This document shows, piece by piece, positions 6,839 through 8,795 of a stretch of 8,795 nucleotides of DNA. The translations under genes were made by a program, and so were the position numbers. The notes under the pieces are model-generated. The model was not told where the DNA came from. It made no database searches and worked only from the letters and a program-made list of their open reading frames with translations. The stretch spans positions 1-8,795 of the forward strand of contig JANKMV010000069.1 of NCBI GenBank assembly GCA_024650095.1. Direction: 5' to 3'. This stretch comes from Bacillota bacterium (GTDB taxonomy: Bacteria > Bacillota > Dethiobacteria > Dethiobacterales > Dethiobacteraceae). Numbering within the stretch: position 1 is the stretch's first letter; every line of letters begins with the position of its first letter.

Positions 6839-6918
6839 GTTGCCTCCTTCATGTAGACGCTATTTATAGTTTTAGTTTGCCGAATACGTATTGTTATATA
6901 CAAAAGTGCAGTGGGTAT
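6839..6918 (-). promoter_or_regulatory. 80-base spacer upstream of katE
   Basis: No terminator-like hairpin with a T-run follows the FMN oxidoreductase gene here, so read-through into katE is plausible. The spacer is A/T-rich and contains a 10-base palindrome AATACGTATT (6883-6892) and, on the - strand, a TATAAA-like box (about 6870-6865) without a convincing -35. It could hold an additional katE promoter or a regulator site. I could not match it to a PerR box. Confidence 0.25.
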
Positions 6919-8316
6919 TTAATGTAAAAAAGGTTCGTATGCCATGCTGATACCACAACCCTTGCTTATCATTTCATTTAACGCCATCAAATCCTCACGT
7001 CCCACTTCGGAAAGGCGAGTTTTACCTAGGGATTTAATGCCTTCGACGAGCTCATCTCTACAGGAAAAAAGATATTGAGATAAATATTTTGCCCCTTCGT
7101 TGACCTTAAATTTATGGGCGTATTTTCCGTTATGCCACAGTACTTGGGTGGGGGGCTCAAAGGGCAGTGCTTTTAACACCTGGGTATGGGTAAGAGCAAA
7201 GAGGGCCACGGTACCCATATAGACGGCATCGGCGCCTAAGGCACAGGCTTTAAGGACATCGCCTGGAGTTCGTATTTTACCGCTGGCGATGAGCGTTACA
7301 CGGTCTTTGTAGTGGTTTTCCTTTAACCAGGTGGCTGCTCGGCAAATGGCAAAAACCATGGGCACACCGAAATCATCTTGTAATAATGGGGTGGATGACT
7401 TTGTTGCTGCTTCCGCACCTTCCATGGCGATAAAATCGATACCCGCTTCGCAAATAATGCGTAAATCGGCTTCTAAATTTTTGCCAGCGGCCATTTTTAC
7501 GCCAATGGGGAGGCCGCCGCTGATGTCTTTTAGTTTTTTTACGAGTACTCTCAAATCTTTGGGTTCTTTAATCTCGGGTTGGCGAGAGTGGGCTACCGCA
7601 TCTTTGCCCTTAGGAAAACCAAAGGCTTTGCGTAACTCTTTGTCGATATCCTTAGCGTACATGACATGGCCCACACCACCTAAGGCGCCTTGGCCAAGCT
7701 GTATTTCTACCGCATCGCACTGATTAATGAGTTCTGGGGTTTTGCCCCAATCGCCACGGTTATATTGATAGATGAGATACTTTGCCGCTTTGCGTTCTTC
7801 CGGTAGAAAGGGGCCTTCGCCAGTATTGGTGGAGGTTCCAGCGAGAGTGGCTCCTCTGGCCAAGGCGATCTTTGCTTTTTTGCTTAACGCTTCTCCGTAC
7901 GCCATGGGTGCAATCATAATGGGGATATCCACGGTAAAGGGTTTCTTTGCTTTTTTGCCGATCACCACTTTGGTGTCAACGGTTTCCTCTAGTGGGGTTG
8001 GCATGATGTATAATTGAGCAATGGTAAATACTAAATCATCCATACTAGGAAATATCTTCGGTGACCCTAGGGGACGGCCAATTACTTTTCCCTCAGTTGA
8101 GCGGAGGTTGGTTTCCACCACATTTTGCAAACCAATGCGGGTGGTGGCAGACACGAGTTCCCACATGTTTTCGTCATATGTATCTTCCATAATAGTTTTG
8201 AGAGTGTGGTCATGAGTTCGATTGATGACGCCTCTTACCATCAGCCTAGCAGCTGTAACTCCCGTTGCTACGCCCGCACCCAGCAATAGTGCTTTTTTTA
8301 GTTTTTTCCGCTCCAT
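6919..8316 (-). CDS. Membrane-anchored FMN-binding glutamate-synthase-like oxidoreductase
   Basis: This 465-residue protein resembles the FMN-binding central domain of glutamate synthase (GltB2/YerD-like, TIM barrel). Matching landmarks are IPIMIAPMAYGEALS (131-145), STNTGEGPF (162-170), VEIQLGQGALGGVGHVM (203-219), IGVKMAAG (271-278), FIAMEGAEAATKSSTP (295-310) and LIASGKIRTPGDVLKACALGADAVYMGT (342-369). The glutamine amidotransferase and C-terminal beta-helix domains of full glutamate synthase are absent. The Cys cluster that binds 3Fe-4S after the GADAV segment is also not seen (that region reads ALFALTHTQ). So it probably is not a conventional glutamate synthase, and its substrate is unknown. 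A basic start (MERKKLKK) followed by a hydrophobic stretch (9-31) predicts an N-terminal membrane anchor. The ribosome binding site AGGAGGT is the complement of 8321-8327, four bases from ATG. It lies upstream of katE on the same strand and is divergent from the YckD-like gene. Confidence 0.88.
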   Translation of the reverse strand: MERKKLKKALLLGAGVATGVTAARLMVRGVINRTHDHTLKTIMEDTYDENMWELVSATTRIGLQNVVETNLRSTEGKVIGRPLGSPKIFPSMDDLVFTIAQLYIMPTPLEETVDTKVVIGKKAKKPFTVDIPIMIAPMAYGEALSKKAKIALARGATLAGTSTNTGEGPFLPEERKAAKYLIYQYNRGDWGKTPELINQCDAVEIQLGQGALGGVGHVMYAKDIDKELRKAFGFPKGKDAVAHSRQPEIKEPKDLRVLVKKLKDISGGLPIGVKMAAGKNLEADLRIICEAGIDFIAMEGAEAATKSSTPLLQDDFGVPMVFAICRAATWLKENHYKDRVTLIASGKIRTPGDVLKACALGADAVYMGTVALFALTHTQVLKALPFEPPTQVLWHNGKYAHKFKVNEGAKYLSQYLFSCRDELVEGIKSLGKTRLSEVGREDLMALNEMISKGCGISMAYEPFLH

Positions 8317-8495
8317 TTTTACCTCCTACTAAACGAATCCTATTTATAAATTTCCTCTTTTCGTGCGAGATTATCCAGTTCAACTTCGAAGCAGTATGTA
8401 TGTATCCACACAATCTCCACAATTCCTCCATCAGTTCTACAAAGAAATGCGGTATGCTATAAATGTACTTAAGAAAGACAAGGAGGTGCAAATCA
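8317..8495. promoter_or_regulatory. Divergent intergenic region
   Basis: These 179 bases separate the FMN oxidoreductase gene (left, - strand) from the YckD-like gene (right, + strand), so both promoters should lie here. The rightward promoter is described separately. For the leftward gene, a TATAAA-like box (complement of about 8344-8349) is visible, but no good -35 partner. An 8-base palindrome CTTCGAAG lies at 8384-8391. No small gene or RNA could be supported. Confidence 0.45.
8436..8463 (+). promoter_or_regulatory. Extended -10 promoter of the YckD-like gene
   Basis: TATAAA at 8458-8463 is preceded by TGC (8455-8457), an extended -10 element, with TCTACA (8436-8441, four of six matches to TTGACA) 16 bases upstream. 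Transcription would begin near 8470, just before the AGGAGGTG ribosome binding site at 8481-8488. This fits a vegetative sigma-A promoter. Confidence 0.5.
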
Positions 8496-8756
8496 ATGAG
8501 AAAAGGATTTTTATTGGCCGTAGTGGTGGTGCTCGTTTTAGCCATGGCTGTTCCCGCTGCCTTGGCGTTAAGCGACAACCAAAAGGTTGAATTGCAAAAG
8601 CTTTATGAACAACAGCATCAACTCCGTTTGCAAATTGTGGAGAAGCAGGCTGAAGGCGGTATTATAACCAAGGAAGAAGCTGCAACCATGAAAGAGCGGA
8701 TGGCTGATGGCTGGGAGTACCAACAGGAACGAATGAGTGAACGAGTAAAGACGTAG
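8496..8756 (+). CDS. Small exported YckD-like (DUF2680) protein
   Basis: An 86-residue protein with a clear Sec signal peptide: MRK, then a hydrophobic core GFLLAVVVVLVLAMAVPAA and a likely cleavage after ALA (about residue 24). The mature part, about 62 residues, is charged and helical: DNQKVELQKLYEQQHQLRLQIVEKQAEGGIITKEEAATMKERMADGWEYQQERM. This pattern (two helices joined by a Gly-Gly turn, with I-T-K-E-E-A before the second) matches the YckD/DUF2680 family of small Bacillota exported proteins, whose function is unknown. The ATG at 8496 is chosen because AGGAGGTG (8481-8488) lies seven bases before it; an in-frame earlier start at 8463 would overlap the promoter. It is transcribed away from the FMN oxidoreductase gene. 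Confidence 0.85.
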   Translation: MRKGFLLAVVVVLVLAMAVPAALALSDNQKVELQKLYEQQHQLRLQIVEKQAEGGIITKEEAATMKERMADGWEYQQERMSERVKT

Positions 8757-8795
8757 CCAGCGCTGTCAAAGCGCGTGCCTGCAAAAATGGCTCCC
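8757..8795 (+). other. Window edge after the YckD-like gene, with a small hairpin
   Basis: GCGCT (8760-8764) pairs with AGCGC (8770-8774) over a 5-base loop, and AGCCA (8755-8759) can pair with TGGCT (8788-8792) around it. This may be the start of a terminator, but the window ends before any T-run can be seen. Confidence 0.25.

Noticed and set aside
6860..6912. PerR-type operator upstream of katE
   Set aside because: The A/T-rich spacer has a 10-base palindrome, but it does not match the TTATAATNATTATAA pattern closely enough to call.
8246..8578. - strand open frame across the divergent intergenic region
   Set aside because: It covers the start of both flanking genes and their promoters, and its product shows no coherent features.
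1..8795. tRNA or rRNA genes, CRISPR arrays, insertion sequences, attachment sites
   Set aside because: Reading through both strands gave no cloverleaf with a CCA end, no regularly spaced repeats, no transposase or integrase motifs and no flanking terminal repeats.

Overview
The window looks like chromosomal DNA from a low-to-moderate GC Bacillota (Firmicutes), most likely a spore-former-type Clostridia or Negativicutes relative. This is inferred from strong AGGAGG-type ribosome binding sites, rho-independent terminators ending in U-runs, a YckD/DUF2680-type small exported protein and a Bacillota-style heterodimeric ABC exporter. No RNA gene, CRISPR array, transposase or phage gene was found, and no named novel system can be supported.

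Left part (1-3719, + strand): a structured leader with three consecutive hairpins, two of them terminator-like, precedes two adjacent genes for a heterodimeric type IV (ABCB-like) exporter of the TM287/288, BmrCD, LmrCD kind. The first subunit is intact and carries the non-catalytic Walker B Asp. The second has the catalytic Glu but is broken by a frameshift in its last transmembrane helix, so it appears as a membrane-domain fragment (1945-2853) and an ATPase-domain fragment (from 2832 or 2850 to 3719). The leader can be drawn in two mutually exclusive folds, which suggests transcription attenuation of the exporter.

Middle (3720-4711): a gene of unrecognised function (3832-4641) encodes a glycine- and alanine-rich alpha/beta protein with a C-terminal Cys-x2-Cys-x3-Cys tail. 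It converges on the catalase gene, and a 36-base perfect palindrome between them looks like a bidirectional terminator.

Right part (4712-8795): on the - strand, an N-terminally anchored FMN-binding glutamate-synthase-like oxidoreductase (8316-6919) is followed after 80 bases by a large-subunit, HPII-type catalase (6838-4712). The two are plausibly co-transcribed as an oxidative-stress or redox module. Divergent to them, a small exported YckD-like protein (8496-8756) is driven by a recognisable extended -10 promoter. By eye the exporter genes are richer in A/T and in A/T-ending codons than the genes to their right, so the two halves may have different histories.
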